NCBI GenBank assembly: GCA_002352135.1
Contig: DEHW01000169.1
Span: 1-14,079 of the forward strand
DNA length: 14,079 nt
Source of the DNA: Lysobacterales bacterium UBA2790
GTDB lineage: Bacteria; Pseudomonadota; Gammaproteobacteria; Xanthomonadales; Xanthomonadaceae
Reading direction: 5' to 3'
The notes under the pieces are model-generated. The model worked only from the letters and a program-made list of their open reading frames with translations, searched no databases and was not told the origin of the DNA. Every line of letters begins with the position of its first letter. The first letter of the stretch is position 1. Below, in pieces: positions 7,879 through 14,079 of this stretch. Both the position numbers and the translations under genes were made by a program.

Positions 7879-9014
7879 GCCGCATCGTCTTCATCGACCG
7901 CGATGGCACGATCATCGAAGAACCTGCCGACTACCAGATCGACAGCTACGCCAAGCTGCGCTTTGTCGAAGGTGTGATTCCGGCGCTGCTCAGCCTGCGT
8001 GATGCTGGATTCGAATTCGTGATGGTCTCGAATCAGGATGGCCTGGGCACCGACAGCTATCCGCTGGAGACTTTCCAGGGACCGCACGATCTGATGATGC
8101 AGGTGCTGGAATCGCAGGGCATCCGCTTTCGCGAAGTGCTGATTGATCGCCACTTCGCCCACGAGAACCATCCGGATCGCAAGCCCAATCTCGGGCTGGT
8201 GATGGGCTATCTGCGCGATCGTTCGGTGGATCTGGCAGGCAGCGCGATGGTGGGCGATCGCGAGACCGATATGCAGTTCGCCCGCAACCTTGGCGTGCGC
8301 GGCTTCAAGCTGCGTGTCACCGCGGGCGCACAGGCCGATGGTGCCAGCGATGGCGAACGCCTTTACGGCTGGGCGGAGATCGCGCATCTGCTGGTCAATG
8401 CGCCGCGACAGGCGCGGGTCGAGCGCCTCACCAAGGAAACCCGCATCGAGGTCGACGTCGATCTGGATCGCGTCGCGGAGCCCGTGGTGATGACCGGTCT
8501 GGGCTACTTCGATCACATGCTGGAGCAGATCGGCAAGCACGGCGGGTTCACCCTGCGTCTGCGTTGCGCGGGTGACTTGCACATCGACGAACACCACACG
8601 GTGGAAGACTGCGCGCTGGCCTTGGGTCAGGCTCTGCGTCAGGCGCTGGGCGACAAGCGCGGCATCGGTCGCTATGCCTCGGCGCAGGAAGGTTCAAGCG
8701 AGGTCGGCGGAATCGATCTGCTGTTGCCGATGGACGAGACCCTGGTGCGTGCGGCACTGGATTTTTCCGGTCGTCCGTATTTTGTGTTCGATGGCCAGTT
8801 TCCGCGCGAACAAGTGGGTGAACTGCCGACCGAACTGGTGCCGCATTTCTTCCGTTCGCTGTGCGAGACGGCGGGCCTGAACCTGCACCTCGCGGTGCGC
8901 GGTGACAACGCGCATCACATGGTCGAAGGCTGCTTCAAGGCCGTCGCACGCGCCTTGCGGGTCGCGATCAAGCGCGAAGGGCGCGATCTGCCCAGCACCA
9001 AAGGAGCCCTGTGA
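7875..9014 (+). CDS. hisB: Bifunctional histidinol-phosphatase / imidazoleglycerol-phosphate dehydratase
   Basis: The 379-residue protein fuses an HAD phosphatase (about 1-165), which removes phosphate from histidinol phosphate, to the imidazoleglycerol-phosphate dehydratase (about 190-379). The phosphatase has the HAD motif FIDRDGT (nucleophile D8, acid D10), the SNQDG motif and MVGDRETD. The dehydratase has [33 protein letters not shown] and the metal-binding DNAHHMVE, and ends in LPSTKGAL as usual. The zinc loop of the phosphatase, which in E. coli HisB has C93, H95, C101 and C103, here reads D91, H93, H99 and D101, so all three cysteines are gone. The start overlaps hisC by ATGA, with GGAG 8 nt upstream. 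The fused form is typical of gammaproteobacteria. Confidence 0.96.
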   Translation: MSRIVFIDRDGTIIEEPADYQIDSYAKLRFVEGVIPALLSLRDAGFEFVMVSNQDGLGTDSYPLETFQGPHDLMMQVLESQGIRFREVLIDRHFAHENHPDRKPNLGLVMGYLRDRSVDLAGSAMVGDRETDMQFARNLGVRGFKLRVTAGAQADGASDGERLYGWAEIAHLLVNAPRQARVERLTKETRIEVDVDLDRVAEPVVMTGLGYFDHMLEQIGKHGGFTLRLRCAGDLHIDEHHTVEDCALALGQALRQALGDKRGIGRYASAQEGSSEVGGIDLLLPMDETLVRAALDFSGRPYFVFDGQFPREQVGELPTELVPHFFRSLCETAGLNLHLAVRGDNAHHMVEGCFKAVARALRVAIKREGRDLPSTKGAL

Positions 9015-9628
9015 TGCCGCGTAAGACTTTCGCACTGGCGGTGATCGATTCCGGCGGGGCCAATATCGGCTCGGTTTGCTATGCCTTGGAGCGACTCGGC
9101 GTCACGCCGGAACTGGTGTCCGATCCGCGTCGATTGGTGCTGGCCGAACGTGCCATCCTGCCGGGCGTGGGTGCCGCCAAGCCCGCCATGGCGCGCTTGC
9201 AGTCCTTGGGCATGATCCCCGCGCTGCACGACTGGCACCGTCCCTTGCTGGGGATTTGTCTGGGCATGCAACTGCTGTTCGATCATTCCGAAGAAGGCGA
9301 AGTGGAACTGCTCAGCCTGATTCCTGGCCGCGTCCGCAAGATGCAGGATGCGCCCGGCATCCGCATTCCACACATGGGTTGGAATGCCCTGCAGTCGACG
9401 CGTGAACATCCCCTGATGGCGGGGATCGAGCCGGACGCGCAAGCCTATTTCGTCCACAGCTATGCGGCGGAAGTCAGCCCGTTCACGTTGGCAAGTAGCG
9501 AACACGGACAGCCCTTCACCGCCTTGGTCCAACGCGGCAATGTGGCCGGGGCGCAGTTCCATCCCGAGCGCTCGGCCCAGGTCGGCGCACGCATCCTGCA
9601 GAACTTCCTGAATTGGGACGGCCAATGA
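9014..9628 (+). CDS. hisH: Imidazole glycerol phosphate synthase, glutamine amidotransferase subunit
   Basis: HisH hydrolyses glutamine and passes ammonia to HisF in the HisHF complex. The 204-residue class I amidotransferase has the nucleophile in LLGICLGMQLLF (C82) and the catalytic His-Glu pair in AQFHPERS (H183, E185). GVGAAKPAM and PHMGWN are also present. The N-terminus VIDSGGANIGSV has the GGAN variant of the more usual YGxGN loop, as I recall from Xanthomonas HisH. Two starts are possible: GTG 9011, which gives a 4-nt GTGA overlap with hisB, or ATG 9014, which gives a 1-nt overlap. ATG is chosen because AAGGAG at 9001-9006 then has a 7-nt spacer instead of 4. Confidence 0.95.
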   Translation: MPRKTFALAVIDSGGANIGSVCYALERLGVTPELVSDPRRLVLAERAILPGVGAAKPAMARLQSLGMIPALHDWHRPLLGICLGMQLLFDHSEEGEVELLSLIPGRVRKMQDAPGIRIPHMGWNALQSTREHPLMAGIEPDAQAYFVHSYAAEVSPFTLASSEHGQPFTALVQRGNVAGAQFHPERSAQVGARILQNFLNWDGQ

Positions 9629-10359
9629 GTTTCATCGTCTATCCCGCGATTGATATTCGCGATGGCCGCGTGGTGCGCCTGAAACAAGGCGACTACGCGC
9701 AGGAAACCCGCTACGCGGCGACGCCGGTCGAGCTGGCGCTGGACTACGCGCAAGCGGGCGCGCATTGGTTGCATCTGGTCGATCTGGATGCAGCGAAGGC
9801 AGGCGGTTACACGTTGGCTGGCATGGTCGCCGAGATCAAATCGCGCTCGGATCTGAAGGTGCAAAGCGGTGGCGGCGTGCGCTCGGAGTTTGATGTCGAG
9901 ACCCTGCTGCAAGCGGGCGTGGACCGCGTGGTCGTTGGCAGCCTGGCGGTGCGCGAACCGCAGCGCGTGATGCACTGGATCAAGCAGTTCGGCGCGCAAC
10001 ACCTGTGTATCGCCTTGGATACCCGCTGCGATGCGCAAGGCATCTGGCGTTTGCCCACACATGGTTGGACCGAAACCGCAGGCGAAGCCCTGTTCGATCT
10101 GCTGCGGCACTATCGCGATGTCGGCCTGCGCCATCTGCTGTGCACCGACATTGATCGCGACGGCATGCTCAGCGGACCGAATGTCGACCTCTACACCGCA
10201 CTGGCGCAACGCGCCCCGGAAGTCGGTGTGCTGGCCTCGGGCGGCGTGTCGGCCTTGACCGACATCGTCGCCGTGCGCGCGGTCGGTGCCGCCGGTGTGG
10301 TGCTCGGCAAATCGCTGCTGGAAGGCAAGTTCACCTGTGCGGAGGCGCTGGCATGTTGA
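9625..10359 (+). CDS. hisA: ProFAR isomerase (phosphoribosylformimino-AICAR-phosphate isomerase)
   Basis: HisA opens the aminoaldose ring of ProFAR to the ketose PRFAR, the substrate of HisHF, by an Amadori rearrangement. The 244-residue (beta/alpha)8 barrel shows the catalytic residues D10 in [12 protein letters not shown] and D132 in IALDTR. Phosphate-site motifs are [24 protein letters not shown] and LASGGVS, in the usual half-barrel order. The start is the ATG overlapping the hisH stop (ATGA at 9625-9628); a start four codons upstream in the same frame is less likely given the family N-terminus. Its 3' end overlaps hisF by 7 nt. Confidence 0.96.
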   Translation: MSFIVYPAIDIRDGRVVRLKQGDYAQETRYAATPVELALDYAQAGAHWLHLVDLDAAKAGGYTLAGMVAEIKSRSDLKVQSGGGVRSEFDVETLLQAGVDRVVVGSLAVREPQRVMHWIKQFGAQHLCIALDTRCDAQGIWRLPTHGWTETAGEALFDLLRHYRDVGLRHLLCTDIDRDGMLSGPNVDLYTALAQRAPEVGVLASGGVSALTDIVAVRAVGAAGVVLGKSLLEGKFTCAEALAC

Positions 10360-11126
10360 GTCGACGATTGATTCCCTGCCTTGATGTGCGCGATGGACAG
10401 GTCGTCAAAGGCGTGCGCTTTCGCGATCACGTGGTGATGGGCGCCATCGAGGAACTGGCCCAGCGCTATCGCGATGCGGGCGCGGACGAGCTGGTGTTCT
10501 ACGACATCACCGCCAGCCCGGAAGGCCGCAGCGTGGATCGCTCGTGGGTGGCGCGCGTGGCGCGTCTGATCGACATTCCGTTCTGCGTCGCTGGCGGCAT
10601 CCGCTCGGTGGACGACGCCAAGGCGATTCTGTTTGCAGGTGCCGACAAGGTCTCGATCAACTCGCCTGCACTGGAACGCCCCGAACTGATCGGCGAACTG
10701 GCGGACGCCTTCGGTGTGCAATGCGTGGTGGTCGGCATCGACAGCCTGCGCGATGAAGACGGCGAATGGCGGGTTCGCCAGTACACCGGCGACCCGAGCA
10801 AGACCCGCGCCCTGCGCAAGCGCACGCTGGATTGGGTGGTCGAATCGCAGCGCCTCGGCGCGGGCGAGATCGTGCTCAATTGCATGGGCACCGACGGCGT
10901 GCGCGAAGGCTACGACATCGAACAATTGCAAGCCGTACGCGCCCTGTGTCACGTGCCGCTGGTGGCCTCGGGTGGCGCGGGCACGGCGAGTCACTTCGCC
11001 GAGGTGTTCCAACAGGCCGACGTGGATGCCGCACTCGCCGCCAGCGTTTTCCACTCGGGCGAACTGCCCATTCCCGAACTCAAGAATTTCCTGCGCTCGC
11101 AGGGCATCGAGGTACGACATGTTTGA
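10353..11126 (+). CDS. hisF: Imidazole glycerol phosphate synthase, cyclase subunit
   Basis: HisF uses ammonia from HisH to convert PRFAR into imidazole glycerol phosphate and AICAR, the latter feeding purine synthesis. The 257-residue barrel has the two catalytic aspartates, D11 in [16 protein letters not shown] and D130 in VVGIDS. Other conserved parts are [24 protein letters not shown], the gammaproteobacterial-type [13 protein letters not shown], and VASGGAG. The start at 10353 lies inside the end of hisA (ATGTTGA, 7-nt overlap), with GGAG 8 nt upstream. The end overlaps hisIE by 8 nt (ATGTTTGA). Confidence 0.96.
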   Translation: MLSRRLIPCLDVRDGQVVKGVRFRDHVVMGAIEELAQRYRDAGADELVFYDITASPEGRSVDRSWVARVARLIDIPFCVAGGIRSVDDAKAILFAGADKVSINSPALERPELIGELADAFGVQCVVVGIDSLRDEDGEWRVRQYTGDPSKTRALRKRTLDWVVESQRLGAGEIVLNCMGTDGVREGYDIEQLQAVRALCHVPLVASGGAGTASHFAEVFQQADVDAALAASVFHSGELPIPELKNFLRSQGIEVRHV

Positions 11127-11733
11127 CGCCGCAAGACTGGCCGAACTGGCCTGGGACAAGCAGGACGGACTGCTGCCCGCCATCGTGCAGGACGCCCGCG
11201 ACCTGCGCGTGCTGATGCTGGGCTACATGAATCGCGAAGCGCTGGCCGAAACCCTCGCCAGCGGCAAAGTCACCTTCTACAGCCGCAGCAAGCAACGCCT
11301 GTGGACCAAGGGCGAGAGCAGCGGCCACGTGCTGGCCCTGCAGGCCATCGATGTCGACTGCGACAACGACACCGTGCTGATCCAGGCCATCCCGCACGGT
11401 CCCACCTGCCACCTGCAGCGCGCGAGCTGCTTCCCCGATGCACCCGCAGATTTCCTCGGCGAACTCGATGCCTTGGTGCAATCCCGCGACGAACAACGCC
11501 CCCCAGGCAGCTACACCACTCGACTGTTCGAAGCCGGAACCAAACGCATGGCACAGAAAGTTGGCGAAGAAGGTGTCGAAACCGCCATCGCCGCCCTCGC
11601 CGAAAGCGACGAACTCCTGCTCGGCGAAGCCGCCGACCTGATCTTCCACCTCACCGTCCTGCTGCGCTCACGTGGCCTGTCATTGCGCGACGTGAAAGAC
11701 GTACTGCGCGAACGGCATGCGCAGGCGGGGTAG
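11119..11733 (+). CDS. hisI: Bifunctional phosphoribosyl-AMP cyclohydrolase / phosphoribosyl-ATP pyrophosphatase
   Basis: This HisIE fusion of 204 residues performs steps 2 and 3. The C-terminal HisE part (about 117-204) cleaves PR-ATP to PR-AMP and PPi, and the N-terminal HisI part (about 1-115) opens the adenine ring. HisI shows [30 protein letters not shown] and DCDNDT, plus the zinc cysteines C81, C97 (GPTCH) and C104 (SCF). HisE shows the MazG-like magnesium motif E150-E151-x-x-E154 and E170-x-x-D173 in EAADLIFHL. The start overlaps hisF by 8 nt, with GAGG 6 nt upstream. It is the last his gene and is followed by a terminator. Its 3' end is duplicated at 12408-12622. Confidence 0.96.
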   Translation: MFDAARLAELAWDKQDGLLPAIVQDARDLRVLMLGYMNREALAETLASGKVTFYSRSKQRLWTKGESSGHVLALQAIDVDCDNDTVLIQAIPHGPTCHLQRASCFPDAPADFLGELDALVQSRDEQRPPGSYTTRLFEAGTKRMAQKVGEEGVETAIAALAESDELLLGEAADLIFHLTVLLRSRGLSLRDVKDVLRERHAQAG

Positions 11734-11751
11734 GGGAGAAACGCTTGTGGC

Positions 11752-11788
11752 GCAGGACCGGTTGTCGTCTTGCCGGTTCCTGCCTTTT
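11752..11788 (+). terminator. Rho-independent terminator of the his operon
   Basis: GCAGGACCGG (11752-11761) pairs with CCGGTTCCTGC (11773-11783) with a single bulged T and an 11-nt loop. CTTTT follows at once. It begins 18 nt after the hisIE stop codon. The corresponding place after the duplicated hisE fragment keeps the left arm (GCAGGACTGG) but no matching right arm. Confidence 0.75.
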
Positions 11789-11922
11789 GCATCGGTGCGG
11801 CGAAGCGTCAAATCGCAGCGGAGGACTGCGACCTGCAGTGCAGTGCTGGGTGTGACGGTGGAAAGCGCTGACAAATGGCTGTGCACTGAGTTGCTGCGCG
11901 GCCACACGAAGCCCCATCGCGC

Positions 11923-11978
11923 CTGACCACTGACCCGAGCCCTAACCGGCGCTGGCGCGGCTGCGGGCTACTGGTCAG
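11923..11978. repeat. Imperfect 56-nt inverted repeat between hisIE and the EF-hand gene
   Basis: CTGACCA at 11923-11929 pairs perfectly with TGGTCAG at 11972-11978. Inside, the pairing resumes imperfectly around CCCG/CGGG and in a GC-rich centre with GGCGC and GCGCGG. There is no T-run on either strand. The rest of 11789-12018 holds no gene that I can support. The element may be a transcript-end structure for the convergent his operon and EF-hand gene or a REP-type element. Confidence 0.35.
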
Positions 11979-12018
11979 GCTGCCCGGAAAAGGTGTTCGA
12001 ACTTCGTTTGCCCGATGG

Positions 12019-12363
12019 TTATTGTTGCCGCCGACCGCCTGGTTGGCGATGTGCTGCCTGATGGGCCGCGAATTCCTCGGCCGACAAGGTGCCGTCGTGG
12101 TTGGTGTCGATGTCGGCAAACGATGAGGCGTTTGCCAAGCCTCGCATCTGATAGCCCTTCTGGGCGCGGTCGGCGATGCGCGCAGCACGGGCCTCGTTGA
12201 ATTCTTCCTCGGTGATCTTGCCGTCCTTGTTCAGGTCAAAATCCTGAAAGGTGGGCATGGCACCCGGGCCCGGCGGTGGGGTGGTCGACTCCTGGGCCGA
12301 GGCTTGTGTGGCGGCCATGGCCAGCCCGATTGCGAGCGTGGTCAGCATCAAACGTGCGTTCAT
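12019..12363 (-). CDS. Small secreted EF-hand calcium-binding protein
   Basis: The 114-residue protein has a Sec signal peptide (hydrophobic residues 5-18, cleavage likely after ASA at residue 23). A Pro-rich linker follows, then two EF-hand loops. Loop 1 spans D43-E54 (DLNKDGKITEEE) and loop 2 spans D86-E97 (DTNHDGTLSAEE). Both have acidic or polar side chains at loop positions 1, 3, 5, 9 and 12 and Gly at 6, so both should bind Ca2+. The tail is rich in His, Gln and Arg. The start at 12363 is fixed by the signal peptide and a GGAG 8 nt upstream. It would act in the periplasm or outside the cell as a Ca2+ buffer or sensor; a specific role is unknown. It lies, in opposite orientation, between intact hisIE and the duplicated hisE fragment. 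Confidence 0.85.
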   Translation of the reverse strand: MNARLMLTTLAIGLAMAATQASAQESTTPPPGPGAMPTFQDFDLNKDGKITEEEFNEARAARIADRAQKGYQMRGLANASSFADIDTNHDGTLSAEEFAAHQAAHRQPGGRRQQ

Positions 12364-12407
12364 GTGCTTGGCTCCCGTGGTTGCGAGTTTCAACATCACC
12401 ACGCAGA

Positions 12408-12622
12408 AGCTTACACCCCCCAACGCATGGCGCAGAAAGTCGGTGAAAAAGGCGTCGAAACCGCCCTCGCCGCCCTTGCTGAAAGCGACGAACTGCTACT
12501 CGGCGAAGCCGCCGACCTGATCTTCCACCTCACCGTCCTGCTGCGCTCACGCGGACTGTCATTGCGTGACGGAACGGCATGCGCGGGCGGGGTAGGGGAT
12601 ATACGCTCGAGCGCAGGACTGG
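12408..12622 (+). pseudogene. Broken duplicate of the hisIE 3' end (hisE domain)
   Basis: From 12424 to 12570 this is colinear with hisIE 11545-11691, with 134 of 147 bases identical. The translated copy (from [18 protein letters not shown] to RSRGLSLRD) has 47 of 49 residues identical. It lacks the HisI domain and the first HisE segment, with about 20 nt missing after AYT. The catalytic-motif residue E151 is Lys, and a 17-nt deletion after the codon for the last Asp shifts the frame before the C-terminus. Homology continues past the old stop codon (GGCGGGGTAGGGGA) to the left arm of the terminator near 12622, so DNA beyond the coding region was duplicated too. Eleven of the 13 differences are synonymous. 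It is very unlikely to make an active enzyme. The open frame running on to 12798 after the shift is fortuitous. Confidence 0.88.
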
Positions 12623-12664
12623 AGCTCAGCTTGTCGCAACTGCCTATCCGCCGCCTTCAATCGA

Positions 12665-13054
12665 CTAGCTGGTGCGACCGAGCCAGACAAACGCGGCGAC
12701 GGCGAGAAGCCCGACCCATCCGGGATGCCTCGCTCTTGTGCCGAGCAGCACCAATGCCGACCCGGCAAGCATGGAGAAAACAATTGCCTGCTCAATGAAA
12801 AGCGCTGAGCTTGGGTTGGACGAAGGAAGTGACAGCCACAGCAGAACGGCGGCAATGCACCAACCGAAAACGGTGAGAACATGCCAGCTCGCCCAAAGTA
12901 TGCGGACGTGCCTTTCCTGAAGCAGGCTGCCGCCATTTGTCGGAACCAGACGGCCCTGCCGCAGCCGACCAAAGATGAGCCTCTCGCCAAGGAGCGAGTG
13001 CACAAGTCCAACAAGGAAAGCGAGAACTGCCGCAGTTGCGAGGTAGATGTTCAT
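12665..13054 (-). CDS. Four-helix inner-membrane protein of unknown function
   Basis: I do not recognise a named family. The 129-residue protein has four predicted membrane segments at about residues 4-24, 50-76, 83-106 and 110-126. A basic loop (GERLIFGRLRQGRL) lies between the first two. His residues sit within or beside helices in GLVHSLLGER and WASWHVLTVFGW, which could bind a metal or haem, but this is speculation. The start at 13054 has a good AAGGA 7 nt upstream and begins directly with the first helix. The gene is in the same direction as the glucokinase gene upstream, with a gap of about 110 nt, so the two might share a transcript. Confidence 0.7.
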   Translation of the reverse strand: MNIYLATAAVLAFLVGLVHSLLGERLIFGRLRQGRLVPTNGGSLLQERHVRILWASWHVLTVFGWCIAAVLLWLSLPSSNPSSALFIEQAIVFSMLAGSALVLLGTRARHPGWVGLLAVAAFVWLGRTS

Positions 13055-13105
13055 GCGCCCGTCCTTGATGATGTTGCTGTTGACCCACTTGGTCCCTTGA
13101 ATATG

Positions 13106-13124
13106 GGCGCTGGTTCGCAGCGCC
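13106..13124 (-). other. Hairpin between the glucokinase and membrane-protein genes
   Basis: A perfect 6-bp inverted repeat GGCGCT/AGCGCC with a 7-nt loop lies 41 nt past the glucokinase stop on the minus strand. No T-run follows, so it is at most a weak terminator or processing site. Confidence 0.25.
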
Positions 13125-13165
13125 TAGCCGTCGATGCCGCGTCTCGCGCTCCGCACCCGCCGCCC

Positions 13166-14079
13166 TTACGCAGCAGCGGGGACGGCCATGGCGGCGCCGA
13201 GGATGGCGAGTTCGCCGTGTTCAATCTGGTAGACGGGCACGTTTTCCATGGCGGGTTGCATGCTGCCCTTGGCGCAAAGGCGCGCTTCGAATGCGCTGCT
13301 GGCGCGACCGAATTCAATTCGCGGCAGTACGCCACCGGCGAGCAGGACGCCACCGAAACTGCCGGTTTGCAGGACCAGGTTGCCGACCACGTTGCCGAGC
13401 GCGTTCCAGAACATCCGAACGGCGTCGACGGCGCGCTGATCGCTGCCGTTTTCCGCCGAGGCAGAGACGGCTTCGGGCGTGTTGGCCGATGCGGGTGCGC
13501 CATGGATCGTGCACAGGGTTTGGTAGATGCGGAGCAGTCCCGGGCCGGACAGCAGTGACTCGGTGGCGACATGGCCCATGCGGGCTTGCAGTTGCCGCAA
13601 CACGGCGGCTTCGTCGGCGTCGGCAGGCGCGTAACCCGCGTGACCGGCTTCGGTGGCGATGACGTGTTCGTGATGGGCCGAGGCACGCACGCGGATCGAA
13701 GCGCCAAGGCCAGTGCCGGGACCCAGCACCAGCAAGGGGCGGGTTTCCTCGGGCGGGCAGGGTTTGCCGCAGAGCAGTTTGCATTCCGAGGCGGGCAGCC
13801 AGCGTGTGGCGCGGGCGAGGGCTTCAAAGTCGTTGCTGATCGCCAGCGGCAAATCGCCACAGGCGGCGCGCAAGGCGACCAGATCCAGCTCCCAGGGCAG
13901 GTTGGGGCTGATGATGCGGTCGTCGACCCGCAAGCCCGCGCAGGCAATACCCACGGCTTGCGGCTGGAGCGGCGCATCGGCCATGAAATGGCGCACGATG
14001 GCGTCCAGTCCGGAGAACTCGGCGCAGCGATAGCGCTGATGTTGCAGCAGTGTCGGGGCTTTCGACGGATCGTTCGGCA
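13166..14079 (-). CDS. glk: Glucokinase (ROK-independent Glk family), 5' end beyond the window
   Basis: Glk phosphorylates glucose to glucose-6-phosphate with ATP in the cytoplasm. The visible part, about 304 codons, runs without a stop to the right edge. Residues before the first in-window start-like codon (LLQHQRYRCAEFSGLDAIVRHF) match the early region of Glk, so the true start lies outside the window. Motifs in order are GIACAG, NDFEALA with the catalytic Asp, LVLGPGTGLGAS for phosphate binding, ATEAGHAGYAP with the glucose-contacting Glu-His pair, LLSGPGLLRIYQTL, LLAGGVLPR, and a C-terminal HGELAILGAAMA. The pattern matches the E. coli-type Glk family rather than ROK kinases, as no zinc Cys cluster is visible. 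The neighbouring genes do not suggest a sugar pathway. Confidence 0.9.
   Translation of the reverse strand, partial: PNDPSKAPTLLQHQRYRCAEFSGLDAIVRHFMADAPLQPQAVGIACAGLRVDDRIISPNLPWELDLVALRAACGDLPLAISNDFEALARATRWLPASECKLLCGKPCPPEETRPLLVLGPGTGLGASIRVRASAHHEHVIATEAGHAGYAPADADEAAVLRQLQARMGHVATESLLSGPGLLRIYQTLCTIHGAPASANTPEAVSASAENGSDQRAVDAVRMFWNALGNVVGNLVLQTGSFGGVLLAGGVLPRIEFGRASSAFEARLCAKGSMQPAMENVPVYQIEHGELAILGAAMAVPAAA

Noticed and set aside
7686..8597. 303-codon minus-strand open frame opposite hisC and hisB
   Set aside because: It mirrors the coding frame of the two his genes and shows no domain, signal or credible ribosome site.
12427..12798. New 124-codon protein starting in the hisE relic and running through the membrane-protein region
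   Set aside because: After the frameshift the sequence is antisense to the membrane-protein gene and Arg-rich without homology. A catalytic Glu of the HisE part is also lost.
12881..13558. 225-codon plus-strand open frame across the membrane-protein and glucokinase genes
   Set aside because: It is antisense to two supported genes and has no domain or ribosome site.
1..14079. CRISPR array, tRNA/rRNA, insertion sequence or defence island
   Set aside because: I saw no regular spaced repeats, clover-leaf genes, transposase-like proteins or nuclease/restriction motifs anywhere in the window.

Overview
The window is high-GC bacterial DNA centred on a complete histidine biosynthesis operon in the order hisG-hisD-hisC-hisB-hisH-hisA-hisF-hisIE (4572-11733, plus strand). 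The gammaproteobacterial gene order, the bifunctional HisB, the fused HisIE, a TrpR-like regulator directly upstream of hisG and the style of the proteins (for example the GGAN start of HisH and the Cys-poor HisB phosphatase loop) suggest the order Xanthomonadales (Lysobacterales). This assignment is from family knowledge, not from a database search.

Left part (1-3652, minus strand): a large secreted BNR/Asp-box beta-propeller protein (617-3652), a strong intrinsic terminator (538-562) and a small entericidin-like lipoprotein gene (307-438). Beyond the lipoprotein gene, about 121-190 holds a decayed copy of a short C-terminal piece of the propeller gene, in the same orientation and with an in-frame stop.

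Middle (3653-11788): a divergent intergenic region with a GAAA-loop palindrome, then a predicted promoter overlapped by a 22-bp dyad that resembles TrpR half-sites, then the TrpR-like gene (4187-4507) and the eight his genes. Most his junctions overlap by 1-8 nt, so the genes are probably co-transcribed and translationally coupled. A rho-independent terminator at 11752-11788 closes the operon. Together the genes encode the whole route from PRPP and ATP to L-histidinol and histidine. HisB supplies both the dehydratase and the histidinol-phosphate phosphatase, and HisIE both the hydrolase and the pyrophosphohydrolase.

Right part (11789-14079, mainly minus strand): an imperfect long hairpin, a secreted two-EF-hand protein (12019-12363), a second, broken copy of the hisIE 3' end on the plus strand (about 12408-12622), a four-helix membrane protein of unknown function (12665-13054), and a glucokinase gene whose 5' end lies beyond the right edge.

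The least ordinary signals are the two relics. Each is a 3'-end fragment of a neighbouring gene, lying roughly 0.9 kb downstream of its parent in the same orientation, with a small exported-protein gene in between. The hisE relic differs from its parent almost only at synonymous positions, which suggests recombination with diverged homologous DNA rather than simple duplication and decay. I saw no CRISPR array, tRNA, rRNA, insertion sequence or obvious new defence system.
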